64,000 nucleotides of DNA from DAIPKP01 sp964539095. GTDB taxonomy: Bacteria; Synergistota; Synergistia; Synergistales; Aminiphilaceae. The notes below the pieces were generated by a model. That model searched no databases, had not been told where the DNA came from, and saw nothing but the letters and a program-made list of their open reading frames with translations. Both the position numbers and the translations under genes were made by a program. The stretch is taken from assembly GCA_964539095.1 (NCBI GenBank), contig CAZIFL010000002.1, positions 124,001-188,000 on the forward strand, written 5' to 3'. Positions 24,858 to 32,381 of the stretch are shown here, one piece after another; position 1 is the first letter of the stretch, and each line of letters starts with the position of its first letter.

Positions 24858-26114
24858 ATGACGCAGGCATATCCCGATACCTCTCTGCTGGAACGTTTGA
24901 ATCGGCTTCTTGCCAGAGCCCGGCAGGCTCCCTTTTACCGGGAGAAATACCGCTCTCTTCCGGAGCGGCTGGCCTCTCTTGAGGAGTATGCCTCCCTTCC
25001 CGTGTTGGAGAAGGAGGAGCTTCGGGAGAAGAGCATCCATCTTTCCGAGGAGATGCTTACCGCTCCTCCCAAAGGGCATTATGTCTTCTCTGCGGGGGGG
25101 ACCACCGGTGGCCCTTCCTACGTTTGCTATACTCCCGAGGAGCTTCATCGGGGGGTGCTTGCCCAGAGGCGCTGTTTCGAGCATCTGAACCTGACGTGCC
25201 ACGATGCGGTGGCCAACTGCTTTAAGGCGGGGGCTTTCTGGACGGGCTATCTGGTGCTTAACCGGACTCTCGAATCCTTTCCCTGTAGGATTCTTCCGCT
25301 GACCGCAAATCAGTCCATAGATGAAACGCTTGATTATCTTGCCCTCTTTCGCCCCACCGTGCTGATCAGCGTTCCTCCCCTTCTTGCAGCCCTTGCAGAT
25401 GGGGGAGAGCGGCGGGGGCTCCGTCTCTCCTTTCGTGCGGTGCTCTATGCGGGAAACCATCTCTCCTTGGCCCAGCAGGATGAGATTCGCCGGATCTGGA
25501 AGAGCCCCTTCATCGGTTCCGCAGGGTACGCCGCGGTGGAGACTGGGCCTATCGGGTGGCAGTGTGCGCACTGCCAGGGGACCGAGCATCATGTGCTGGA
25601 GGAGTGGTGCCATCTCGAACGGGAGGAGGATGGCAATGCCCTGGTGACGGTGCTGGAGCGCTTCTACCATCCCATCCTCCGGGCCCGGGTGGGGGATCTC
25701 ATTGAATGGGTGGAGGAGCCCTGCCCCTGCGGCAGCACCGCCCCCAAGTTCCGGCTTCTCTCCCGGAGCGACGATCTGGTGCGGCTGAACTTCGATCAAT
25801 TTCAAGTCTCCGAGGCGGAGGTGATCTTTCGGGATTACCCCGAGCTTTCGGGGGTCTCTCAGCTTGTGCTGGAGCCCCGGGGGAAAAAGTTGCGCTTCCT
25901 CTTCCGGCTGGAGCTTCGGAACCCCCTGGAGGAGCCTCGGAAGAGTATGCTTGAGGAGGCCCTGAAAAAAGCCCTCATGGAGCGGGTTCCCCTCTTTTTC
26001 CGGGGGTGGGAGGCCAACGGGGTGGAGAGCCTGGATGTATGCCTCGAACCCTCGGGAGGGATTGAGCGTCTCTCTCGGACGGGGAAGATCCGCCGGGTGG
26101 TGGATTTGCGCTGA
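24858..26114 (+). CDS. Phenylacetate-CoA ligase-like adenylate-forming enzyme
   Basis: A 418-residue member of the ANL superfamily, PaaK/coenzyme F390 synthetase-like branch. It has LLARARQAPFYREKY at the N-terminus, the P-loop-like SAGGTTGGP (about residue 78), GYAAVETG in the position of the aromatic-adenylate motif, CPCGS, and the C-terminal SRTGKIRRV lysine region. It would activate a carboxylic acid with ATP. It is 63 bases downstream of the RsbW-GNAT fusion. The substrate is unknown; an aryl acid or a protein-bound group is possible. AGGAGG lies about 12 bases before ATG. Confidence 0.8.
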   Translation: MTQAYPDTSLLERLNRLLARARQAPFYREKYRSLPERLASLEEYASLPVLEKEELREKSIHLSEEMLTAPPKGHYVFSAGGTTGGPSYVCYTPEELHRGVLAQRRCFEHLNLTCHDAVANCFKAGAFWTGYLVLNRTLESFPCRILPLTANQSIDETLDYLALFRPTVLISVPPLLAALADGGERRGLRLSFRAVLYAGNHLSLAQQDEIRRIWKSPFIGSAGYAAVETGPIGWQCAHCQGTEHHVLEEWCHLEREEDGNALVTVLERFYHPILRARVGDLIEWVEEPCPCGSTAPKFRLLSRSDDLVRLNFDQFQVSEAEVIFRDYPELSGVSQLVLEPRGKKLRFLFRLELRNPLEEPRKSMLEEALKKALMERVPLFFRGWEANGVESLDVCLEPSGGIERLSRTGKIRRVVDLR

Positions 26115-26134
26115 TCTCTTCAAACCTTTACAAT
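26106..26134 (+). promoter_or_regulatory. Promoter of the cysteine desulfidase gene
   Basis: TTGCGC (26106-26111), a 17-base spacer and TACAAT (26129-26134) fit sigma-70. The site overlaps the end of the preceding gene and leaves a leader of about 165 bases before ATG 26307; that leader contains no other gene. Confidence 0.4.
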
Positions 26135-26306
26135 GATCTACCCTGTATTGCTATCACCGATCTTCCCGGTCCTTCGTCATTGGCTCATCAGGAAGAGAGA
26201 AGTGGGACTCTTGCCCTGGAAGAGAAATTCCAGGAAAATAATAACGGAAAAAGTATGCTGTTTCCTGAAGATTACAGGCTTAGAAGAGGAGAAAGGGGAA
26301 AGCTGG

Positions 26307-27617
26307 ATGTTCAATTTGAAAATTTTTCTTGAAAACGAGGTGAAACCCGCCCTGGGCTGCACCGAGCCCGGAGCGGTGGCTCTCGCAGTGGCTCGGGCCC
26401 GGGAGGCTCTGGGAAATGTGGAGGACTCTCCCAAGATTTCGGTGAAGGTAAGCCCCAGCATTTACAAGAACGGCCTTGATGTGGGGGTTCCCGGAGCCGA
26501 GGGGGCTCGGGGAAATGTTCTTGCCGCAGCCCTGGGATACGTCTGTGGGCATTCGGAGTACAGCCTGGAGGTGCTCAAGGACAGCACTTCCGAGGATCTG
26601 CACAGGGCGAGGGATATCGTGGCCTCGGGAGGGGTGGATCTCTCCTGCGATTATGACCGTACCGGGGTTTACGTGGAGGCTCTTATCTCCCAGTCTTCGG
26701 GGATGGCGGTCTGCCGTATTGAGGGGGGGCACTCCCGGATTGCGGAGGTCACCCGAAACGGAGAGACCCTCTTTGCGGCCTCCTCGGATCAGGAGGAAAA
26801 AACCTCTCCCCAGGAGCCCGAATACCGCCGGGAGCTACGGCAGATGAACTACGAAGACGTGCTGACCCTGGCGGAGGATCTGGATGAAGAGGATGAGGCC
26901 CATCTTCTGCGGGGGGTGACCATGAACCTGGAGGCCGCTGCCTTCGGCCTTGAGGGAAATCTGGAGTCCCGGCTCCATCTTGTGAAACATCTGAAGGCGC
27001 TTATGGCAAAGCATAAAATCTCCGACGATCTTCTTGCGAAAATCCGCCTCTATGCCACCGCCGCCTCGGAGGCCCGCATGGCAGGCGCTAAAAAGCCTGT
27101 CATGAGCAGCGCCGGAAGCGGGAACCACGGCATCACCGCCATCCTTCCCGTGGTGCTGGTGGGAGAGGCTCTCGGTAAAAGTCCCCGGGAGGTGGCGAAG
27201 GCCCTCTGCATCAGTCATCTTTCCACCAGCTACGTTAAGGCCCGCACGGGGATCTTGAGCCCCATCTGCGGCTGTGCCGTGGCGGCGGGCTCCGGAGCTG
27301 CCGCAGGGATTGCCTGGCTTCTCGGAGGCTCTCCGGAGCAGATCGCCGGAGCCATGAAGCTCGTTCTGGCGAACCTCTCGGGGCTTGTCTGCGATGGGGC
27401 CAAAGAGAGCTGTGCCCTCAAGGTGGGCACCGCCTCCTGCGAGGCCTATCTGGCGGCCCTCATGGCTCTCGAAGGGAGCACCGTGGACACCCCCCAGGGG
27501 CTGGTGGATCCGGTGATGCGGGTGACCGCAGACGATCAGGGATACTTCTCCACCGAGGGGATGAAGGATACGGATCGGGCCATCATCCGGATTCTTGAAA
27601 CCCACTCCCACTACTAA
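26307..27617 (+). CDS. L-cysteine desulfidase / L-serine dehydratase-like (UPF0597)
   Basis: A 436-residue cytoplasmic enzyme of the CdsB/CyuA (YhaM) family, which breaks L-cysteine into sulfide, ammonia and pyruvate using a [4Fe-4S] cluster. The start ATG 26307 gives the canonical N-terminus MFNLKIFLENEVKPALGCTE; the frame is open further upstream, but the family begins here. Candidate cluster or active-site cysteines are in GCTEPG, SPICGCAV and CDGAKESC. SSAGSGNHG is also conserved. In an amino-acid fermenter it would supply pyruvate and sulfide; with the PLP enzyme near 7 kb it forms a second sulfur amino-acid route. Confidence 0.9.
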   Translation: MFNLKIFLENEVKPALGCTEPGAVALAVARAREALGNVEDSPKISVKVSPSIYKNGLDVGVPGAEGARGNVLAAALGYVCGHSEYSLEVLKDSTSEDLHRARDIVASGGVDLSCDYDRTGVYVEALISQSSGMAVCRIEGGHSRIAEVTRNGETLFAASSDQEEKTSPQEPEYRRELRQMNYEDVLTLAEDLDEEDEAHLLRGVTMNLEAAAFGLEGNLESRLHLVKHLKALMAKHKISDDLLAKIRLYATAASEARMAGAKKPVMSSAGSGNHGITAILPVVLVGEALGKSPREVAKALCISHLSTSYVKARTGILSPICGCAVAAGSGAAAGIAWLLGGSPEQIAGAMKLVLANLSGLVCDGAKESCALKVGTASCEAYLAALMALEGSTVDTPQGLVDPVMRVTADDQGYFSTEGMKDTDRAIIRILETHSHY

Positions 27618-27676
27618 TTTTCATAAAGACATCCCCCTTTTGGGGGAATATCTAACCAAAGGATGTGAACCAGACT

Positions 27677-27937
27677 ATGCCAGAGATAACCGTAACAGTT
27701 CGCAACCCTCACGGACTTCATGCTCGTCCGGCGGCGCTCTTCGTGCAGCGAGCCGCAGCCTGTGAAGGGGCCGTGGCGGTGGTGGCGGGTGCAAAGTCCG
27801 CAGATGCCAAAAGCATTCTCTCCATTATGGGGATGGGGATCGAAAAGGGAGCATCGGTGCTTCTCCGGGCAGAGGGGGGCAATGCGGAGGCGGTGCTCCA
27901 GAGCCTTCGGGAGATTTTGGAAAACTCCGAAGCCTGA
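27677..27937 (+). CDS. ptsH: Phosphocarrier protein HPr
   Basis: An 86-residue HPr. With ATG 27677 as start, the phosphorylated histidine falls at H15 (NPHGLHARPA) and the regulatory serine at S46 (AKSIL), exactly as in classical HPr; a GTG 12 bases upstream is the alternative. It accepts phosphate from Enzyme I. Its terminator follows, then ptsI 160 bases downstream with its own -10 element. No sugar-specific EII gene lies in the window, so a role in regulation or dihydroxyacetone kinase phosphorylation is as possible as sugar transport. Ser46 suggests that an HPr kinase exists elsewhere. Confidence 0.95.
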   Translation: MPEITVTVRNPHGLHARPAALFVQRAAACEGAVAVVAGAKSADAKSILSIMGMGIEKGASVLLRAEGGNAEAVLQSLREILENSEA

Positions 27938-27965
27938 AGATGGGCGAAGATGGATGCACAAACAT

Positions 27966-27987
27966 GGCCCCTTCGGGGGCTTTTTTT
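27966..27987 (+). terminator. Intrinsic terminator of ptsH
   Basis: GCCCC and GGGGC form a tight stem around a TTCG tetraloop (about 27967-27980), followed by seven T residues. Confidence 0.85.
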
Positions 27988-27999
27988 GCAGACTCCCGG

Positions 28000-28005
28000 T
28001 ATAAT
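28000..28005 (+). promoter_or_regulatory. -10 element of the ptsI promoter
   Basis: A perfect TATAAT lies 95 bases upstream of the ptsI start, directly after the ptsH terminator. A matching -35 is not evident, so an activator may be needed. Confidence 0.45.
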
Positions 28006-28099
28006 GACTCTCGTATCATGAAAAAGAGTCCTTGTGCAATGCTGGAGGCACGGCATAGCAAAAAATTTCTGCCATTTGTCCTGTAAGGGAGGCCATACC

Positions 28100-29842
28100 A
28101 TGCAGCGAATTGAAGGAGGCATATCTCTCTCTCCGGGCTTCGGAGAGGGTTGGGCTCTGGTAATCTCTCCGGCGGTTTTTCGGGAACTCTCCCCGGAGGA
28201 AGCCCCTTTCTCCGGAGAGGCTCATGAGCTGGAGCGCCTGGAGAGAGCCATCAAAAAGACAGCGGAGCAGTTGGAGTCTCTTCGAGAAAAAGCCCGGAAG
28301 AATCTGGGTGAGGAGAAGGCAGCCATCCTGGAGGCCCACGCTCTTATGTTGTGTGACCCCATGTATTCCCAGAAGATCCGGGAGCATATCGCCTTGGGAA
28401 AATCCGCGGAAAACGGGGTCTATGCGGCTACTCGAGAGGTGGCGGCGGTCTTCGAGGCTCTTCCGGATCCCTATCTTCGAGAGCGGGGGGCGGACGTGCT
28501 TGATGTGGGGCGTCGGCTCTATCGGAATCTTCGGGGGGAGGAGGATGCGGCATCTCTTGAGGATTCCCGCCCTCGGATTCTGGTGGCCCGGGATCTCCCC
28601 CCTTCGGATGCTGTGGCCCTGGATGCCTCGGTGATTCGGGGTATCCTTACCGAAGAGGGGGGCGTTACAAGCCACACTGCTCTGGTGGCGCAATCGCTGG
28701 AAATCCCCGGCATTTCGGGAGTCGGGGATCTGGAATCCCGCATCCCCCAGGAATCCTACCTCTGTATCCATGCAGAAGAGGGGCGCGTGCTGATTGACCC
28801 CTCTTCTGAGGAGCTTGAGGCGTTTCGAAACAAGGCCCGGGTATGGAAGGAGGCGGAGGCCAGGCTTGAGAGGCTTCACTCGGTGGAGCCCCGAACGAAA
28901 GATGGAGTTTCTCTCGCTCTCTGGGGAAATATCGGTACCCCGGAGAAGGCGGGGGATATCTCTCGGTTCGGCGGCACCGGCATCGGGCTCTTCCGAACGG
29001 AGTTCCTCTTTATGGGGTGTACCGAGCCCCCGGAGGAGGATTTTCAGTATACCCAGTATGCTCGGGTGCTTCAAGAAATGGCTCCTCACCCTGTGGTGAT
29101 CCGTACTCTTGATGCGGGGGGGGATAAAGAGATTCCCTTTATTCAACGAAAAACAGGCAAAGAGGCGAACCCCTTTCTCGGATACCGGGCCATACGGATC
29201 TGTCTGGATGACCGAGACCTTTTTGCCTCCCAGCTTCGGGCACTTCTCCGGGGGGCTATCCATGGAAATCTCTGGATCATGTTTCCCATGATCACCGGAG
29301 TGGAGGAGGTTCGGGCCGCTAAGGAGCTTCTCCTTGCCTGCGGAGAGGAACTCCAAAAGGAAGGCATCCCCTGGGCACTTCCCGCAAAGATCGGTATTAT
29401 GGTGGAGACCCCCGCAGCGGTAGCTCTGGCGGAAGATCTGGCGGAGGAGGTAGACTTCTTCTCCGTGGGGACCAACGATCTTACCCAGTACACTCTCGCC
29501 TGCGACCGTATGAATACCCGTCTTGCCTCCCTCTACAGCCCTTACCACCCCGGAGTGATCCGTATGCTCCACATGCTCGGTCAGACGGCGGAACGTAAGG
29601 ACAAAGATCTCGGTATGTGCGGCGAGATGGCGGGGGATCCCCTGGCCCTTCCTCTTCTTCTGGGGCTGGGATTTCGGGAGTTTTCCATGACTCCCTCACG
29701 TATCCCTCGGGTGAAGGAGCGATCTCTCTCCCTCTCTCTTGATGCGTGCCGGGACCTTGTTCAGGAGGTTCTGGCGTTGCAAACCACCGGGGATGTGCGA
29801 CAATGTCTCCGGGAATTTCAGCAAAAACATTTTCAGGAGTAG
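28100..29842 (+). CDS. ptsI: Phosphoenolpyruvate-protein phosphotransferase (Enzyme I)
   Basis: A 580-residue Enzyme I, near the usual 570-575. It transfers phosphate from PEP to HPr. The start is ATG 28100 behind AAGGGAGG; an upstream in-frame extension lacks a site. The phosphohistidine is H192 in GGVTSHTALVAQS. The PEP-binding barrel has GIGLFRTEFLFM, DAGGDK and GTNDLTQYTLACDR, and the catalytic cysteine is in LGMCGEMAGDP. It is transcribed from its own promoter rather than with ptsH, and no EII permease is nearby. Confidence 0.95.
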   Translation: MQRIEGGISLSPGFGEGWALVISPAVFRELSPEEAPFSGEAHELERLERAIKKTAEQLESLREKARKNLGEEKAAILEAHALMLCDPMYSQKIREHIALGKSAENGVYAATREVAAVFEALPDPYLRERGADVLDVGRRLYRNLRGEEDAASLEDSRPRILVARDLPPSDAVALDASVIRGILTEEGGVTSHTALVAQSLEIPGISGVGDLESRIPQESYLCIHAEEGRVLIDPSSEELEAFRNKARVWKEAEARLERLHSVEPRTKDGVSLALWGNIGTPEKAGDISRFGGTGIGLFRTEFLFMGCTEPPEEDFQYTQYARVLQEMAPHPVVIRTLDAGGDKEIPFIQRKTGKEANPFLGYRAIRICLDDRDLFASQLRALLRGAIHGNLWIMFPMITGVEEVRAAKELLLACGEELQKEGIPWALPAKIGIMVETPAAVALAEDLAEEVDFFSVGTNDLTQYTLACDRMNTRLASLYSPYHPGVIRMLHMLGQTAERKDKDLGMCGEMAGDPLALPLLLGLGFREFSMTPSRIPRVKERSLSLSLDACRDLVQEVLALQTTGDVRQCLREFQQKHFQE

Positions 29843-29877
29843 CCCCCTGAAAGAAGATATGCCAAGGAGGAATAGCC

Positions 29878-30798
29878 ATGCGTTTGCTCACCCGATCCGA
29901 TTTTGACGGGCTCATGTGTGCGGTGCTGCTCAGGGAGCTTGACCTGTATGAGGAGATTCAGTATGTGCACCCCAAGGATATCCAGGACGGGAAGGTGGAA
30001 GTTACTTCCCAGGATATGCTCGTGAATATCCCCTTTGTGCCGGGGTGCGGCATGTGGTTCGATCACCACACCAGCGAGGAGGAGCGGGGGCTCATGAAGG
30101 AGTACCCCTTTGAAGGTGCCTCCTGGCCCGCCCCGAGCTGTGCCCGGGTGGTGTACGAATACTACGGGGGGAATATGGGGAAGCTCGGCAAGTTCCGCTC
30201 CATGGTGGCCTGGACGGATAAGTGCGACAGCGCTCAGTTCACGAGGGAGGAGATTCTGAACCCCCAGGGGTGGGTGCTCCTCTCCTTCGTCATGGACCCC
30301 CGAACAGGGCTGGGATATCACAAGGAGTACCGAATTAGCAACTATAAGCTCATGGAAGAGCTTGTGGAGCATCTTCTCTATCAGGACATTGATGAGATTC
30401 TCCAAATGCCCGATGTGCAGGAGCGCATTGTGCGGTATCGGGAGCATCAGAAGGCCTTTGAGGAGTATATGCTTCGGCATTCCCGAAAAGAGGGGAATGC
30501 CATTGTCACAGACCTTCGGGGAGTGGAGAATCCCCTGCCGGGGAACCGTCATGTGGTCTACGCCCTCTTTCCGGATCAGAACATCTCCATTCGGGTTTTC
30601 GACGGCAAGAATCGGGAGTTCTGCGTCTTTTCTGTGGGGCATAGCATCCTGAACCGTACCTCCGGCACCGATGTGGGGAAGCTCTTGCTCCATTATGAGG
30701 GAGGGGGGCATTTCCGGGTGGGTACCTGCCAGGTCCCCTACGGAGAGGCAGACAGGGTCCTGGAGGAGATGCTTCAGAAGATCCATCGGGACGGTTAG
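29878..30798 (+). CDS. DHH-family phosphoesterase
   Basis: A 306-residue phosphoesterase. The N-terminal DFDGL motif (about residue 8) and DHHTSE (about residue 62) form the metal site, and GGGHFRVGTCQV near residue 280 is the DHHA1 substrate-binding motif. Such proteins cleave short oligonucleotides, cyclic-dinucleotide linear products or polyphosphate; which one applies here cannot be told from sequence. AAGGAGG precedes ATG 29878. It follows ptsI by 35 bases and may be co-transcribed. Confidence 0.82.
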   Translation: MRLLTRSDFDGLMCAVLLRELDLYEEIQYVHPKDIQDGKVEVTSQDMLVNIPFVPGCGMWFDHHTSEEERGLMKEYPFEGASWPAPSCARVVYEYYGGNMGKLGKFRSMVAWTDKCDSAQFTREEILNPQGWVLLSFVMDPRTGLGYHKEYRISNYKLMEELVEHLLYQDIDEILQMPDVQERIVRYREHQKAFEEYMLRHSRKEGNAIVTDLRGVENPLPGNRHVVYALFPDQNISIRVFDGKNREFCVFSVGHSILNRTSGTDVGKLLLHYEGGGHFRVGTCQVPYGEADRVLEEMLQKIHRDG

Positions 30799-30840
30799 GT
30801 AAACCGGGCAGAGGATATGTGCGATAAAGGAGGGCTCGGA

Positions 30841-31056
30841 TTGGGTCGTTTTCTTACGGGTATAGCAGTAGGACTTTTTGTGGCGGTATTTCTTACCACA
30901 TCCTGGGGGAGCATGCTTCTTGCTCTTGTACTGGGGGCTTTTGTCTGGTTTCTCTATCGGGGGGATCCCTATCATATTCGTCAGGAGGCCCACCGTTTTG
31001 TGCAGGCCGTGGCCTCTTTCTTTCGGGAGACGGTGCAGAAGATCAAGGGGGGGTAG
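30841..31056 (+). CDS. Small membrane protein of unknown function
   Basis: A 71-residue protein if it starts at TTG 30841, which lies six bases after AAAGGAGGG; ATG 30817 (79 residues) has no good site. It has two closely spaced hydrophobic stretches (about residues 4-36, VGLFVAVFLTTSWGSMLLAL onward), followed by a basic amphipathic tail with FRETVQKIKGG. It sits directly after the DHH gene. I recognise no family. Confidence 0.6.
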   Translation: MGRFLTGIAVGLFVAVFLTTSWGSMLLALVLGAFVWFLYRGDPYHIRQEAHRFVQAVASFFRETVQKIKGG

Positions 31057-31112
31057 AAGAAGGCCTTCTGCGTTGTTTGGTGTGTTCCCCATGGGTTTTT
31101 GGGGTTGCGGTA

Positions 31113-31132
31113 TTTTTCAAACTGTTGAAAAA
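31113..31132 (+). promoter_or_regulatory. Palindromic site upstream of the AspT-like gene
   Basis: TTTTTCAA (31113-31120) and TTGAAAAA (31125-31132) are exact complements around ACTG. The site lies 50 bases before the transporter start, in the 126-base gap after the small membrane gene. It has the look of an operator; no T-run follows, so a terminator is less likely. Confidence 0.35.
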
Positions 31133-31182
31133 CGTATTCTTTGTAAAGAGCCCCTGCGGGGGAGCATAAGGGGGAATATGTC

Positions 31183-32343
31183 ATGTCTTTTCTGCAATCC
31201 CTAGGAGGTTCCAGCCTTTTCCTGCTCGCTCTGGCGGTTTTTTCGGGGATCCTTCTGGGAAAGATCCGCCTGGGGGGCATGTCTCTCGGCTCTTCCGGGG
31301 CCCTCTTCACGGGGCTTGCCATAGGAGCCCTGGGGGGAGATATCCCCAAACCCTTCTTCGACTGGAATCTGCTTATTTTTGTGGCCTCCGTGGGGCTTCT
31401 GGCGGCCCGGGATATTCTGGGAGTGCTCCGGTGGTACGGTATGAAATTCGTGATTCTCGCAGTAGGCGTTACCGGAGTGGGAGCCTTGAGCACCGCTCTT
31501 TTGGGGCTCCTGGCGGGAAATGCCTCTCCGGAGATGTTGGGTGGGGCTTACGTGGGGGCCTACACAAGCTCTCCCGGTCTCGGGGCGGCACTGGAGCTTT
31601 CCGGGGGGAGTGGGCTTGTGGCAGCGGGATTTTCCGTGGCGTATCCCTTCGGGGTTCTGGCGGTGGTACTCTTCGTTCAGGGGGCGCCGCACATCTTTGG
31701 TATTGATGTGAAGCGGGAGCGTCAGGCTCTGGAGGCCCGGCTTCACGAATCCCCCGGCAAAGATGCTACTCCGGAAGAGGATCTTTCCTGTCTCCCCCTG
31801 AGCCTTCTTTCCTTTGTTTTCTGCCTGGTGGCGGGAATTCTTCTCGGCAGGATCACCCTTCCCTTGGGGCCTCTGGGGAGCGTGGGGGTGGGAACTTCCG
31901 GAGGAACCCTCCTCATGGCCCTTTTTCTGGGAGCTTTAGGCCGATTGGGGCCTTTGGATTTTCGTGCCGGGGCGGGATGCCTCAAGACGCTACGGGAGCT
32001 TTCCCTTCTCTTCTTCCTCGCCGCAGCGGGGATACAGGCGGGGGAGGAGGCTGTGATAGCCTTTCGAACCCACGGCATGGTGCTGGCCCTCATCGGTCTG
32101 GGATCTGCCGCAGCGGGAATTCTCTTTGGTTTTTTCCTGGGGTGGAAGGTCTGGAAGATGAACTGGGTGCTTCTCGCAGGAGCCATCTGTGGGGCCATGA
32201 CGAGCACCCCCGGTCTGGGGGCTGCCATTGATGCCACGGGTACCGAGGATTGTGCGGCGGGCTACGGAGGAACCTATCCCGTGGCAATTCTCTGTATGGT
32301 GATCTTTACCACCCTGCTGCAGCGATTTCTGGCGCTGTTCTAA
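31183..32343 (+). CDS. AspT/YidE-type transporter
   Basis: A 386-residue inner-membrane protein with about ten to eleven hydrophobic segments arranged as two repeats. Each repeat carries the family motif near its end: GAYTSSPGLGAAL (about residue 126) and GAMTSTPGLGAAI (about residue 338). This is the AspT-YidE-YbjL duplication, known from the aspartate-alanine exchanger AspT. Unlike AspT (over 500 residues) there are no TrkA-C domains in the middle, only a short hydrophilic loop (about 175-200). Amino-acid or dicarboxylate exchange is likely but unproven. Confidence 0.8.
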   Translation: MSFLQSLGGSSLFLLALAVFSGILLGKIRLGGMSLGSSGALFTGLAIGALGGDIPKPFFDWNLLIFVASVGLLAARDILGVLRWYGMKFVILAVGVTGVGALSTALLGLLAGNASPEMLGGAYVGAYTSSPGLGAALELSGGSGLVAAGFSVAYPFGVLAVVLFVQGAPHIFGIDVKRERQALEARLHESPGKDATPEEDLSCLPLSLLSFVFCLVAGILLGRITLPLGPLGSVGVGTSGGTLLMALFLGALGRLGPLDFRAGAGCLKTLRELSLLFFLAAAGIQAGEEAVIAFRTHGMVLALIGLGSAAAGILFGFFLGWKVWKMNWVLLAGAICGAMTSTPGLGAAIDATGTEDCAAGYGGTYPVAILCMVIFTTLLQRFLALF

Positions 32344-32381
32344 CGGGCAGGGCAGAAGACATTGTGAGGAGGTAGAAAGAG

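Noticed and set aside
23214..26123. Minus-strand open frame of 969 codons
   Set aside because: It runs opposite two well-supported plus-strand genes with good ribosome sites and family motifs; its Pro/Gly/His/Arg-rich translation is a shadow of GC-rich codons.
27631..27647. CCCCC-TTTT-GGGGG hairpin after the cysteine desulfidase gene as a terminator
   Set aside because: The stem is only about 5 bp and has no T-run; it may be a weak signal but is not supported enough to list.
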